A stretch of DNA of 41,103 bases. It comes from Dyadobacter sp. CY312. Its GTDB lineage: Bacteria; Bacteroidota; Bacteroidia; Cytophagales; Spirosomataceae. Positions within the stretch are counted from its first letter, which is position 1. Each line of letters opens with the position of its first letter. The notes beneath the pieces were generated by a model that saw only the letters and a program-made list of their open reading frames with translations, was not told the DNA's origin and made no database searches. The position numbers and the translations under genes are program-made. Positions 34,333-41,103 of this stretch are shown piece after piece. Location: contig NZ_JAJUXG010000032.1 in NCBI RefSeq assembly GCF_021390535.1, positions 1 to 41,103 on the forward strand, given 5' to 3'.

Positions 34333-36276
34333 TTATCTCTTATTCTGGATAAGATTTTCCAGCTTCTCAATTCTAGCCTTTAGCTCTGCATTTTCTTTTG
34401 CCAGCGCCTGTATCGCAATCATGTTGATCCCATCAAAATCTGCCTGATTGATGCTGTCGTCCACACCGATGACACCCAGGGCATCTTTTCCAAAAGCCTC
34501 GTGAAAGTCTTCTGCCATTGGGCCATAATGACGCAGTTTTGCCGGATCCTGTCCTTTGTAATTCCAGCTGGTAAGCTCCAGATTAGCCAGTTTTTTAAGT
34601 ATTTCGGTCCCATCAACCGGCAGGAAGTTCTCCTTTAACAGCTTACTCGAAATCGTCGACCAGGCATTATCACCAGTATTGAGCTTTACACCGACAGCTG
34701 TGGCAGCCGTGCTCAAGCTGGTAATAAATTGGTATCCACCAGAAAACCTGGCCCGGAGTTGAAAGTTTTCCGTACTTGACACATTAGAACCCAAGACCAT
34801 AGAATTGTTATGTAATGACTGGGCGCCGTCGCCCATTGCGATTGCGTCATAAGCATTTGCTCCTGTAACTGCATCATTGCCCAAAGCTAGCGAACGAGCC
34901 CCCCTGGCGATAGATCCGCTACCAAATGCGGTAGAAGTTACTCCATATGCTTGCGATTTAAAGCCAAAAGCGGTACCATTGAGCGCATCTTCTCCGACAA
35001 TGCTTCCATTCCCGAATGCCGTAGAGGATGGCGCGTTAGCCCAGGTATCATTTCCAAAAGCCGTACTGTACGCTCCTTTTGCATGAGTGGTATATCCAAA
35101 AGTCGTACTCCAAGTCCCACTCGCGAATCCACCTCCACCAAAAGCTGTAGAGCTTTCTCCACTGGCAGTGGTATTATGTCCAAATGCAGTACTCTTCTCA
35201 CCGCTCGCGGTCGTCAACCATCCAAATGCCGTTGCGGATCTATTATTTGCTTTTGTCTGCCATCCAAATGCAGTGGAAGAAGGGCCACTTGCTGTAGTTT
35301 CATTTCCAAAAGCAGTTGATCTCAATTCACTTGCGGTAGTAGAATATCCAAAAGCAGTAGCGTTGTCTCCAAAAGCTTTCGATTCCTTTCCAAAGGCTGT
35401 TGAGTTATTTCCTGTAGCCTGAGTGCTGGCCCCAAATGCTTGCGCATCTGTCGCATTCAGGCCTGTAATAGAACCATAACCAATTGCTATTCCACGTACG
35501 CCGCGCGCCTCGGACTGGTATCCCATCGCGATTGAATTATCGCCTCTTGCCAAAGTTGAATTGCCCATTGCCGTGCTTCTGTCCCCCCGGGCGGACGTTT
35601 GATACCCAAAGGAAGTCGCGTTGATCCCTGATGCTGTAGTTCTGTTGCCAAAAGCCACGCTCCGCAGTCCGCTGGCAACCGTGCTGTCACCAAAAGCTGC
35701 TGAGTTCTCGCCAGAAGCAGTTACTTGAAATCCAACGCCCATCGAATTAATACCTACGCTACCTTTTTGTTCTCTCCCGCCGCGTATGGCCCCTTCTGCG
35801 TCCAACGTAGCATTACCATAGCTAGTACTCTTACCTACCGCCACATTGGCCATCTGGTAAATATTCTGGGTGTTAGACGTGGCCATCTGGTTGTTGGCCT
35901 GATTGTACCACGGTTCTACATACTGGCCTGATGACGACTGGTTTTTGGTCGCTACCCAGCCGGTGCCATCCCAGTAATAGACACCTATACCACCAGGTAT
36001 AAATGGGTAATTTGACGTGCCAGTTACCGAAGAATTGGTGTTGTAAATCGTGTAGCCTCCATTTGGCGAGGCAGTACCATTCAACCCCCAGGTCGTAGTG
36101 GCCGAAAGTGAAACCCGAGGTAATAACAGAGCACGGTTAGAACTCTCAAGGTCTAATAATGCACCGGCGGCAGGACTGTTGCCAGAAACAATGGTACCAT
36201 CTTTGATTTTATCCTGTGCTACCAGCGTGCCGCTCAACAGCACCGCTCCAAACAATAAATGGATAGGTTTTTTCAT
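34333..36276 (-). CDS. YadA-head-like repeat protein with S74 chaperone domain, copy 1
   Basis: 647-aa paralogue of the 30549-32573 protein. Signal peptide MKKPIHLLFGAVLLSGTLVAQ, the shared N-terminal module (GALLDLESSNRALLLPRVSL, YYWDGTGWVATKNQSS, NQMATSNTQNIYQMANVAVG), a long run of YadA-like 14-residue head repeats (STAFGxxTxASGxxSTAFG), and a C-terminal S74 chaperone (SSKLLKENFLPVD, HYGPMAEDFHEAFG, INMIAIQALAKEN) with a terminal coiled coil (ELKARIEKLENLIQNKR). Repeat numbers differ between the copies. It is the first gene of the cassette. The LuxR-type regulator gene lies 94 bases beyond its start, on the same strand, and may control it. The protein probably forms a trimeric surface fibre; the attachment mode is not evident. 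Confidence 0.85.
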   Translation of the reverse strand: MKKPIHLLFGAVLLSGTLVAQDKIKDGTIVSGNSPAAGALLDLESSNRALLLPRVSLSATTTWGLNGTASPNGGYTIYNTNSSVTGTSNYPFIPGGIGVYYWDGTGWVATKNQSSSGQYVEPWYNQANNQMATSNTQNIYQMANVAVGKSTSYGNATLDAEGAIRGGREQKGSVGINSMGVGFQVTASGENSAAFGDSTVASGLRSVAFGNRTTASGINATSFGYQTSARGDRSTAMGNSTLARGDNSIAMGYQSEARGVRGIAIGYGSITGLNATDAQAFGASTQATGNNSTAFGKESKAFGDNATAFGYSTTASELRSTAFGNETTASGPSSTAFGWQTKANNRSATAFGWLTTASGEKSTAFGHNTTASGESSTAFGGGGFASGTWSTTFGYTTHAKGAYSTAFGNDTWANAPSSTAFGNGSIVGEDALNGTAFGFKSQAYGVTSTAFGSGSIARGARSLALGNDAVTGANAYDAIAMGDGAQSLHNNSMVLGSNVSSTENFQLRARFSGGYQFITSLSTAATAVGVKLNTGDNAWSTISSKLLKENFLPVDGTEILKKLANLELTSWNYKGQDPAKLRHYGPMAEDFHEAFGKDALGVIGVDDSINQADFDGINMIAIQALAKENAELKARIEKLENLIQNKR

Positions 36277-36370
36277 TTGTTTTTTGATTTAGTGTATTGT
36301 ATAAAAATTGTGTTATGTAATTTCTGTGTGTTCCGAAATGCCGCATACCCTGAAAGTGATGGTAGACCAC

Positions 36371-36991
36371 TTAGCCCAGCAATGCGCCTAGCTCTATCAC
36401 GTTACGGACATTCAGTTTCTTGTAAATAATTGTTTTGAACGTGCTTATTGTAGACGCTTGCAATCCCAGCTTTCTGGAGATCGCTGAAGTACTGGTTCCG
36501 TTGACCAATAACATTGCCACCTGATTCTGTCTTGCAGTTAATCTAGTCAGGGATTCAGCCTTTTTCTGAGTACTTTTTCTCTCTACCAATAGTTTCAATA
36601 AACTATCAACATCCACGGGACTCACATAAAATCGACCTTCCAGCACTTTATGTATGCAATCCAACAGTGTGATTAAGTCACTGGTACCTGTCAGAATGCC
36701 ATGCCCCCCGGACTTGATAAAGTCTATCCCTTCTTCCAGTGAGGCTTCGGAATCATAAACAATAACCTTGCTCACCTGAAAAATGGACCTTGCTTCTTTG
36801 ATCATCCGGGTTTTGCCCGAGAAGCTCCCAATATCCAAAAAGACAAGATCATAGTCCTTAGCTTCAACCATCGCACAATGATCAATGCTCTCAAATTCGT
36901 TTATGACAATATTGTCTATATTTCTTTCCAGATAAACTTTTAATCCTAACCTTAGTAACGGGCTCGGTATTACAGTCGCCATTCTTAACAT
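36371..36991 (-). CDS. LuxR-family regulator with receiver-like domain
   Basis: DNA-binding regulator. The frame is open to 37084, but the start is placed at ATG 36991 (MLRMATVIPSPLLRLGLKVYL), where the receiver fold begins; ATG 36982 is also possible. About 206 aa. The N-terminal receiver has the expected Asp in DYDLVFLDIGSFSG as a possible phosphorylation site, but lacks the classic paired acidic residues at its start (ATVIPS instead of a DD motif), so it may be unphosphorylated or degenerate. The C-terminal LuxR helix-turn-helix is LTARQNQVAMLLVNGTSTSA and ISRKLGLQASTISTFKTIIY. It is transcribed towards the S74/T9SS cassette and away from the two-component system. Partner kinase not certain. 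Confidence 0.8.
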   Translation of the reverse strand: MLRMATVIPSPLLRLGLKVYLERNIDNIVINEFESIDHCAMVEAKDYDLVFLDIGSFSGKTRMIKEARSIFQVSKVIVYDSEASLEEGIDFIKSGGHGILTGTSDLITLLDCIHKVLEGRFYVSPVDVDSLLKLLVERKSTQKKAESLTRLTARQNQVAMLLVNGTSTSAISRKLGLQASTISTFKTIIYKKLNVRNVIELGALLG

Positions 36992-37084
36992 GTGTGTTAT
37001 GATGCAATAGTCCTGATTGAATGAAAAGGAGAAAACAAACCGTACTAATTCGAACGAGTCGATTAAAATTCGATTTCTGATCAA

Positions 37085-37301
37085 AGGTTATAGTAAATTT
37101 TAAATTCCACTATCTTCTGCAACAAACTAGACTAACTCTTGCTATGTTTGATATTGAAATAGACAAATCTTTGTCTACTATTACAGATTTACGGAAGTAT
37201 TTAATGTTACCAGTAGACTAATAACTCGTATACAGTGCACACATTTTACAATCGCTACTAGGAATGTGTCTGAGTTATGAAAATAAAATCAAATTTATTC
37301 C
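37085..37301. promoter_or_regulatory. Divergent regulator promoter region with palindrome
   Basis: AT-rich divergent region between the two regulator genes. It contains TAGACAAA-TC-TTTGTCTA (37160-37177), a near-perfect 18-base palindrome with 8-base arms, a plausible operator for a dimeric LuxR-type regulator. No convincing TAnnTTTG -7 box could be fixed on either side. Confidence 0.45.
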
Positions 37302-37973
37302 ATGAAAAATATTAGTGGTAATACTATGGCTATTGTTTATGACGACCATAGAATGTTTGCCGAATCCATCGGATCTTTAATCGAACGAACAAACTGTTTC
37401 CAATCCGTTCATACGTTCAGTGAAGAAAAGGAACTGATGAATTTCTTAATGAAAAAGGGTAACCAAAATGAAATGTTCTTTTTTGTTGACTTTTATCTTG
37501 ATAATAAGCATTGCATACCCATCATCAATGAAGCAAAAAGAGTAAACAAAAAAGTCCAGATAATCATTGTAAGTAGTGTTCAGAATGCAGGGACGATAAA
37601 GTATATTGACACTTTTGAACCACACGGCTTTTTAAGTAAAAAAGCGGGGTTCGACGAGGTCTTGGCTTGCATACACACATTACAGGAGGGCAAACGCTAC
37701 ATAAGTCCTTTTATGAAGCAAATTCTCAATGATGACAATAACTACGGCCCGGTCAAATTCACCCCAAGAGAAACAGAATTGCTGCAATACTTTTATCAGG
37801 GGCATTCTATAGTATCAACTGCCGAACAAATGTCTTTAAGTATGCACACTGTTGTCGGACACCGCCGCCGAATGATGGAAAAAGCGAAATGTAAATCAAT
37901 GGCAGAGCTCTTAGTCTTCTGCAGAAAAAATGGTCTTGTATCGGATCCGGAACCAAACCGAACCGAAAAGTGA
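37302..37973 (+). CDS. Response regulator, receiver plus LuxR HTH
   Basis: Response regulator of a two-component system, 223 aa. The receiver domain has the acidic pair Asp14-Asp15 in IVYDDHRMFAESI, the likely phosphoacceptor Asp63 in FFVDFYLDNKH, and the conserved Lys in GFLSKKAGFDEV. The LuxR-type helix-turn-helix is FTPRETELLQYFYQGHSIVS, STAEQMSLSMHTVVGHRRRM, about 153-215. The gene is followed after 58 bases by a HisKA_3-type sensor kinase on the same strand, so they form a pair. It is divergent from the LuxR-like gene at 36371 and may share an operator with it. The short C-terminal tail after the HTH is normal. Confidence 0.9.
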   Translation: MKNISGNTMAIVYDDHRMFAESIGSLIERTNCFQSVHTFSEEKELMNFLMKKGNQNEMFFFVDFYLDNKHCIPIINEAKRVNKKVQIIIVSSVQNAGTIKYIDTFEPHGFLSKKAGFDEVLACIHTLQEGKRYISPFMKQILNDDNNYGPVKFTPRETELLQYFYQGHSIVSTAEQMSLSMHTVVGHRRRMMEKAKCKSMAELLVFCRKNGLVSDPEPNRTEK

Positions 37974-38031
37974 TGGTATATTTTGTCAATCTCTACAAAA
38001 CCTTCTTGATAGCTCTATCTGATATCTGGTC

Positions 38032-40125
38032 ATGACTGCTCTTGTAATGAAATCCGGCAGATCTGCAATTCATACAGCTGCTTTGATTAAATATCTGCTA
38101 CCATTATTTCTATTCATCCTGCCTGTACTTTCTTCTTATGCTCAAATAAGCGAACACCTTTATACCAGTCTCCCAGATTCAGTCCGTCCACAAAACCGGA
38201 TGCATCTTAAAACCGCGGAAGTAAAACAAATACTGGATTGTACATATAAAATGAGCAACTGGACCAGAAAAGAATATAGTGAGACTGATTCTCTCTGCAT
38301 GCGGTTTGCAACAAAGTATGCTACCATCACAAGGGAGCCAGACCGGAGGGACTACCTTTACAGCATTTGCGAATATTTGTCCCAGGGAATAAATTATCAC
38401 TCAGGCAAATACAGCTTGCGCGGGAGCGGAAAGAAATATGAATTCCCGTTTAATGAGATTGCGATGGAGTACAGTAACAAATTTATTGACCATTACAGTG
38501 CCGGCCCATATTTCGACAGCGGCATGCTAGCTCAAATTTTAAGTAACAAAGCCAATTTTTATGTGCAAACAGAATCATACTTTGATGCCTATAATACGCA
38601 CCTTTTAGCATTGGAAACTGCAAGAAAGTTCAACAAGCAGCATTTATCACGCAAGTACGCTCAACTGGCTCGTTTTTTTGAATACTTTGACCGCCCTGAG
38701 ATGACCTTAGTTTACTGCGATAGTGCATCTAATGCTCTATCCAAATTACCAACTGTATCAGCCAGACCAGCGGCACTTGAAGCCTTTATAATCCGTATAA
38801 GACAAATAGCAAACTTTTCCTTGTACCTTAAAACGTCTGATGAAAGTTTTGCTGATAAAATACAAAAACTTCATAATGACAGTAAATCCATAATGCCGCG
38901 AAAAGACCGATACCTTGCCGGTTCATACATTCTTCTGTCCGGAATTGCTTACCACCACAATCAATACAACGAGTCTTTAGCTTATGTAGATTCTGCTTCG
39001 GTGGTTTATCCTCGGTACCAGCTTCTGGATTTATGGGAAATGGCAATGGTCTACAAGGCGCTCAGCCTGAGAAAGCTTGGAAGATTTCCTGAAAGCGATC
39101 AAACATTGGCAAAACTGGATCTTGCAGACATTAAAAGACCGATTATCGAGCAAGTTCTGATGCAACTATATCAAGAAGAATTGGACTCTGACAATTTAAA
39201 AAAAGCGCTGCGGTACCGGGATAGGCTATCAAGTTTCCGGGAAAAAAGATACAAGATAGATGTGGAAGGCAAAGCTATTGAAATGGAACACCTCTTCAAG
39301 GTCAGGCAGCGAGAGCGTGAGATATCCCAACTCACAGCACTGCAAAACCGTAATAAAATGATCCTCGTATTTGCTATGATTGTGGTGGCGTTGGTCATTA
39401 TTATTCTGGTATCCCGATACAGACGTTCTGTTTTCAAGACCCAAAGCTTAGTCAAGCAGCTAGAAACGGAAACGCAGTTACAGGTTATGCACCTTGAAGT
39501 TGCCAGACTGGAAGAGAGAAAAATATTGGGACAGGATCTTCACAACGGATTTGCATCCTCATTAGCAGCTGTAAGACAGCAACTGGAGCTTACAATGATG
39601 GATAGCGAAGATATTACGGTGCGGGATAAATTAACCTATATACATAATCAGATCGATGACCTGTATGAACGATCCCGGTCTACCAGTCATGAATGGTATC
39701 ATGGATTTAACGAACAATTGCAACAATCATTTGCCCTACAGATTAAGATTCTTGCTGATAGTGCACTTCCTGACAGTCACTATAAAAAGACTATAACCGT
39801 GGAAAATGATGAGATCTCTGGCATTAGTCTTGCAATGAGAATTAATTTGCTCGGAATCATACAGGAGCTGCTTACAAATATAGTTAAACATGCGAAGGCC
39901 CGAAGTATACATATATTGATCTTTCAGGATTCAGATTTTCTTATTTTGAACGTAAAGGATGATGGAGTTGGATTTGATGTGGAAAAGGTCAAGTCAATTA
40001 AAAAGGGAATTGGATTACAGTCGCTTAGAGAAAGCGTGCTCAAGATGCAGGGTAATTTCAAGATAGCTTCAGATTCTACAGGAACTGAGGTTATCATGAC
40101 CATTCCTTTGGGTATGGCCCTTTAA
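38032..40125 (+). CDS. Sensor histidine kinase with TPR-like periplasmic region
   Basis: Membrane sensor kinase of 697 aa. Start at ATG 38032; ATG 38047 is an alternative. Signal or first hydrophobic segment about 18-38 (LIKYLLPLFLFILPVLSSYA), a long predicted periplasmic helical TPR-like region (about 60-430), a transmembrane helix (ILVFAMIVVALVIIILV, about 444-460), a coiled-coil linker, a dimerisation box with His504 in LGQDLHNGFASSL, and an HATPase domain with N-box LLTNIVKHAKA (about 613), G1 box DDGVGF (about 644) and GIGLQSLRESV. The residue after the phosphoacceptor His is Asn where many HisKA_3 kinases have Asp, and the later Gln is Ser, so phosphatase activity may be weak. Cognate regulator: the gene just upstream. 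Confidence 0.9.
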   Translation: MTALVMKSGRSAIHTAALIKYLLPLFLFILPVLSSYAQISEHLYTSLPDSVRPQNRMHLKTAEVKQILDCTYKMSNWTRKEYSETDSLCMRFATKYATITREPDRRDYLYSICEYLSQGINYHSGKYSLRGSGKKYEFPFNEIAMEYSNKFIDHYSAGPYFDSGMLAQILSNKANFYVQTESYFDAYNTHLLALETARKFNKQHLSRKYAQLARFFEYFDRPEMTLVYCDSASNALSKLPTVSARPAALEAFIIRIRQIANFSLYLKTSDESFADKIQKLHNDSKSIMPRKDRYLAGSYILLSGIAYHHNQYNESLAYVDSASVVYPRYQLLDLWEMAMVYKALSLRKLGRFPESDQTLAKLDLADIKRPIIEQVLMQLYQEELDSDNLKKALRYRDRLSSFREKRYKIDVEGKAIEMEHLFKVRQREREISQLTALQNRNKMILVFAMIVVALVIIILVSRYRRSVFKTQSLVKQLETETQLQVMHLEVARLEERKILGQDLHNGFASSLAAVRQQLELTMMDSEDITVRDKLTYIHNQIDDLYERSRSTSHEWYHGFNEQLQQSFALQIKILADSALPDSHYKKTITVENDEISGISLAMRINLLGIIQELLTNIVKHAKARSIHILIFQDSDFLILNVKDDGVGFDVEKVKSIKKGIGLQSLRESVLKMQGNFKIASDSTGTEVIMTIPLGMAL

Positions 40126-40649
40126 CAGGGCATTGTCTGGCTTAGGGTCTAGACCATTCCAAGTTACTGATATTTCGAGGGTGGAGGCGGATTGACTATA
40201 TGTGATGATTCTTAACATTCGCTACACGCTAACTTAGGGCAAGCGTGCAGTGATTTATTGAGTTTAACCTCCTCCGCTGTCCGAAGAGCTTCGCCGTATT
40301 AATGCTCACCCAAGTGCAGCAACTGTTTTTTTGGGAATATCCCATCTCCGGACTGGATATTCCGCTCCAAAGTAACCCTTGGAACCTCACTCCCCCCGCG
40401 CAACGCCCGATGCATTGCAACAGATGAGTGAGGATATAAATTTCATTGCTATTCCCTAGTTTTTCAATTTAAATCTTTTTGCTTGTGCTGATCCCTAATC
40501 AGTCTGTTTTCCAATTCGAGTTTTCCAGGCGTATGGCCGGTGGCATTACAAAACCGATGATATCTGAGTTTTTAGCGCCAAGAGGCATAAGATTGCAACA
40601 GGTAAGTCAGCAAACACTTTCCCTTTATGCGTATGGAGATTCGGATGAC
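40126..40649. other. Intergenic with no recognised gene
   Basis: Follows the kinase. Plus frames have protein-like pieces (for example LSEELRRINAHPSAATVFLG at about 40277-40336) but no starts, domains or length. A 65-codon frame from 40479 overlaps the start of the decayed lipoprotein copy. Probably gene debris. Confidence 0.3.
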
Positions 40650-40793
40650 TTACCACTAGATTCCGTGGCAGACTGATCACCAACCCATTCTTTTATTTCA
40701 TGAGTTACACAACTACCGGTCAGTCATTTATACTGGTCAATCCAATCCGAATGACATGATCCTAATTCCCGAATTAAGGTGATCAACGGCTCC
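40650..40793 (+). pseudogene. Second, more decayed copy of the 9.2 kb lipoprotein sequence
   Basis: The 35 bases at 40650-40684 match 9242-9276 at 31 positions by eye, including ATTCCGTGGCAGA and the following CACCAAC. Similarity resumes near 40729-40793 (TGGTCAAT, CCGAA-GACATG, CCGAATT, GGCTCC), aligned to 9308-9379 with small gaps. Both copies read DSVAD then a stop in one frame, with the later homology in the -1 frame. In this copy further indels and stops destroy the -1 frame. The signal-peptide part is not preserved. Confidence 0.6.
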
Positions 40794-40864
40794 CTATCCT
40801 CCACTATACCTCTCAACTGATCGAGCGCTTTGTCGCCCATCTGCTCAAATTCCATTTTCTCCAT
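40724..40864 (-). CDS. Possible 46-aa acidic small protein
   Basis: Minus-strand frame from ATG 40864 to TGA at 40724-40726. The product is helical and charged (MEKMEFEQMGDKALDQLRGI, then VEDREPLITLIREL). The leader AACCTTAATACAAAAC is typical of Bacteroidota translation starts. It overlaps the decayed lipoprotein copy antisense, so it could be a new small gene or chance. No family recognised. Confidence 0.35.
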   Translation of the reverse strand: MEKMEFEQMGDKALDQLRGIVEDREPLITLIRELGSCHSDWIDQYK

Positions 40865-40938
40865 GTTTTGTATTAAGGTTAAAATTTTTGAATAGAGCAC
40901 ATTCTACAGCCTCATTGCAATTAGCGAATCAAATAAAT

Positions 40939-40973
40939 GGATGGCGTCTCAAATTCAAATTGGGACGCCATCC
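40939..40973. terminator. 12-bp stem-loop, possible bidirectional terminator
   Basis: GGATGGCGTCTC (40939-40950) pairs with GGGACGCCATCC (40962-40973), with one G-T type mismatch and an 11-base AT-rich loop. A/T-rich sequence flanks both sides (AAATAAAT before, TTATTATC after). It could end transcripts entering from either side. Confidence 0.5.
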
Positions 40974-41024
40974 TTATTATCATATCCGTTTTGTTATGTC
41001 GGTTGATTTGTGCCAAAAACCCGT

Positions 41025-41059
41025 GCCTGCCTGCCAGTAAAAAACCGGTAGCAGACAGG
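41025..41059 (-). terminator. Imperfect hairpin near the right edge
   Basis: GCCTGCCTGC (41025-41034) pairs with GCAGACAGGC (41050-41059), one mismatch, with a 16-base loop. On the minus strand it is followed by ACGGGTTTTT, so it may be a weak terminator of a gene outside the window to the right. Confidence 0.35.
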
Positions 41060-41103
41060 CGTTGCTATGCAGGGATAGATCCAGAGTCTTCTATGACTGA
41101 AGA

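Noticed and set aside
30549..36276. Trimeric autotransporter adhesins (type V secretion)
   Set aside because: The heads are YadA-like, but the proteins end in an S74 chaperone and coiled coil, with no YadA beta-barrel anchor.

Overview
The window looks like a chromosome segment of a Bacteroidota bacterium, most likely Cytophagales (Dyadobacter- or Spirosoma-like). The evidence is several type IX secretion (T9SS) cargo proteins with C-terminal sorting domains, a SusC/SusD pair under an ECF sigma/FecR switch with a DUF4974 tail, a HEIGH-type lipoprotein protease, a Bacteroidota MobB/MobC pair, and remnants of IS982, IS110 and IS200/IS605 elements. The genus is inference; there is no rRNA or tRNA to anchor it.

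Layout. 1-3240: end of a mobilization module, a relaxase cut by the window edge followed by a VirD4/TraG-like coupling protein. 3.6-9.4 kb: AT-richer block of secreted products, namely a HEIGH metalloprotease lipoprotein, a large T9SS subtilase with an altered catalytic site, small lipoproteins, and remnants of an FG-GAP protein and a frameshifted lipoprotein. 9.4-10.4 kb: Xre/RES toxin-antitoxin pair. 10.5-11.5 kb: fragments of an IS982 transposase and an ABC permease, and an orphan small ORF. 11.5-19.7 kb: sigma factor, FecR, SusC, SusD and glycerophosphodiesterase on the minus strand. 20-25 kb: a probably broken ORF, a zinc-ribbon mini-protein, a 1-Cys peroxiredoxin and a 1174-aa T9SS adhesin made of about fourteen 50-residue units. 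25.3-27 kb: IS110 and IS200/IS605 fragments, the first overlying the tail of a lost T9SS gene. 27-36.3 kb: secreted protein, T9SS M12B-type metalloprotease, then two large YadA-head/S74-chaperone proteins alternating with a T9SS protein and a remnant of a second one. 36.4-40.1 kb: a LuxR-type regulator divergent from a response regulator and sensor kinase. 40.1-41.1 kb: no complete large gene; it holds a second, more decayed copy of the frameshifted lipoprotein sequence from 9.2 kb.

How the genes may work together. ECF sigma, FecR and the STN-bearing SusC form a standard trans-envelope signalling relay that probably induces SusCD import, with the glycerophosphodiesterase acting on the imported or surface substrate. 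The 27-40 kb part reads as a cell-surface region: proteases and adhesins exported through T9SS (whose machinery is not in this window), next to a two-component system that could control them. The most unusual structure is the alternating S74-protein / T9SS-protein arrangement at 30.2-36.3 kb, which looks like a duplicated two-gene surface cassette with one partner decayed. Several transposase fragments also carry short GC-rich palindromes that look inserted. I found no CRISPR array, tRNA, rRNA or complete insertion sequence.
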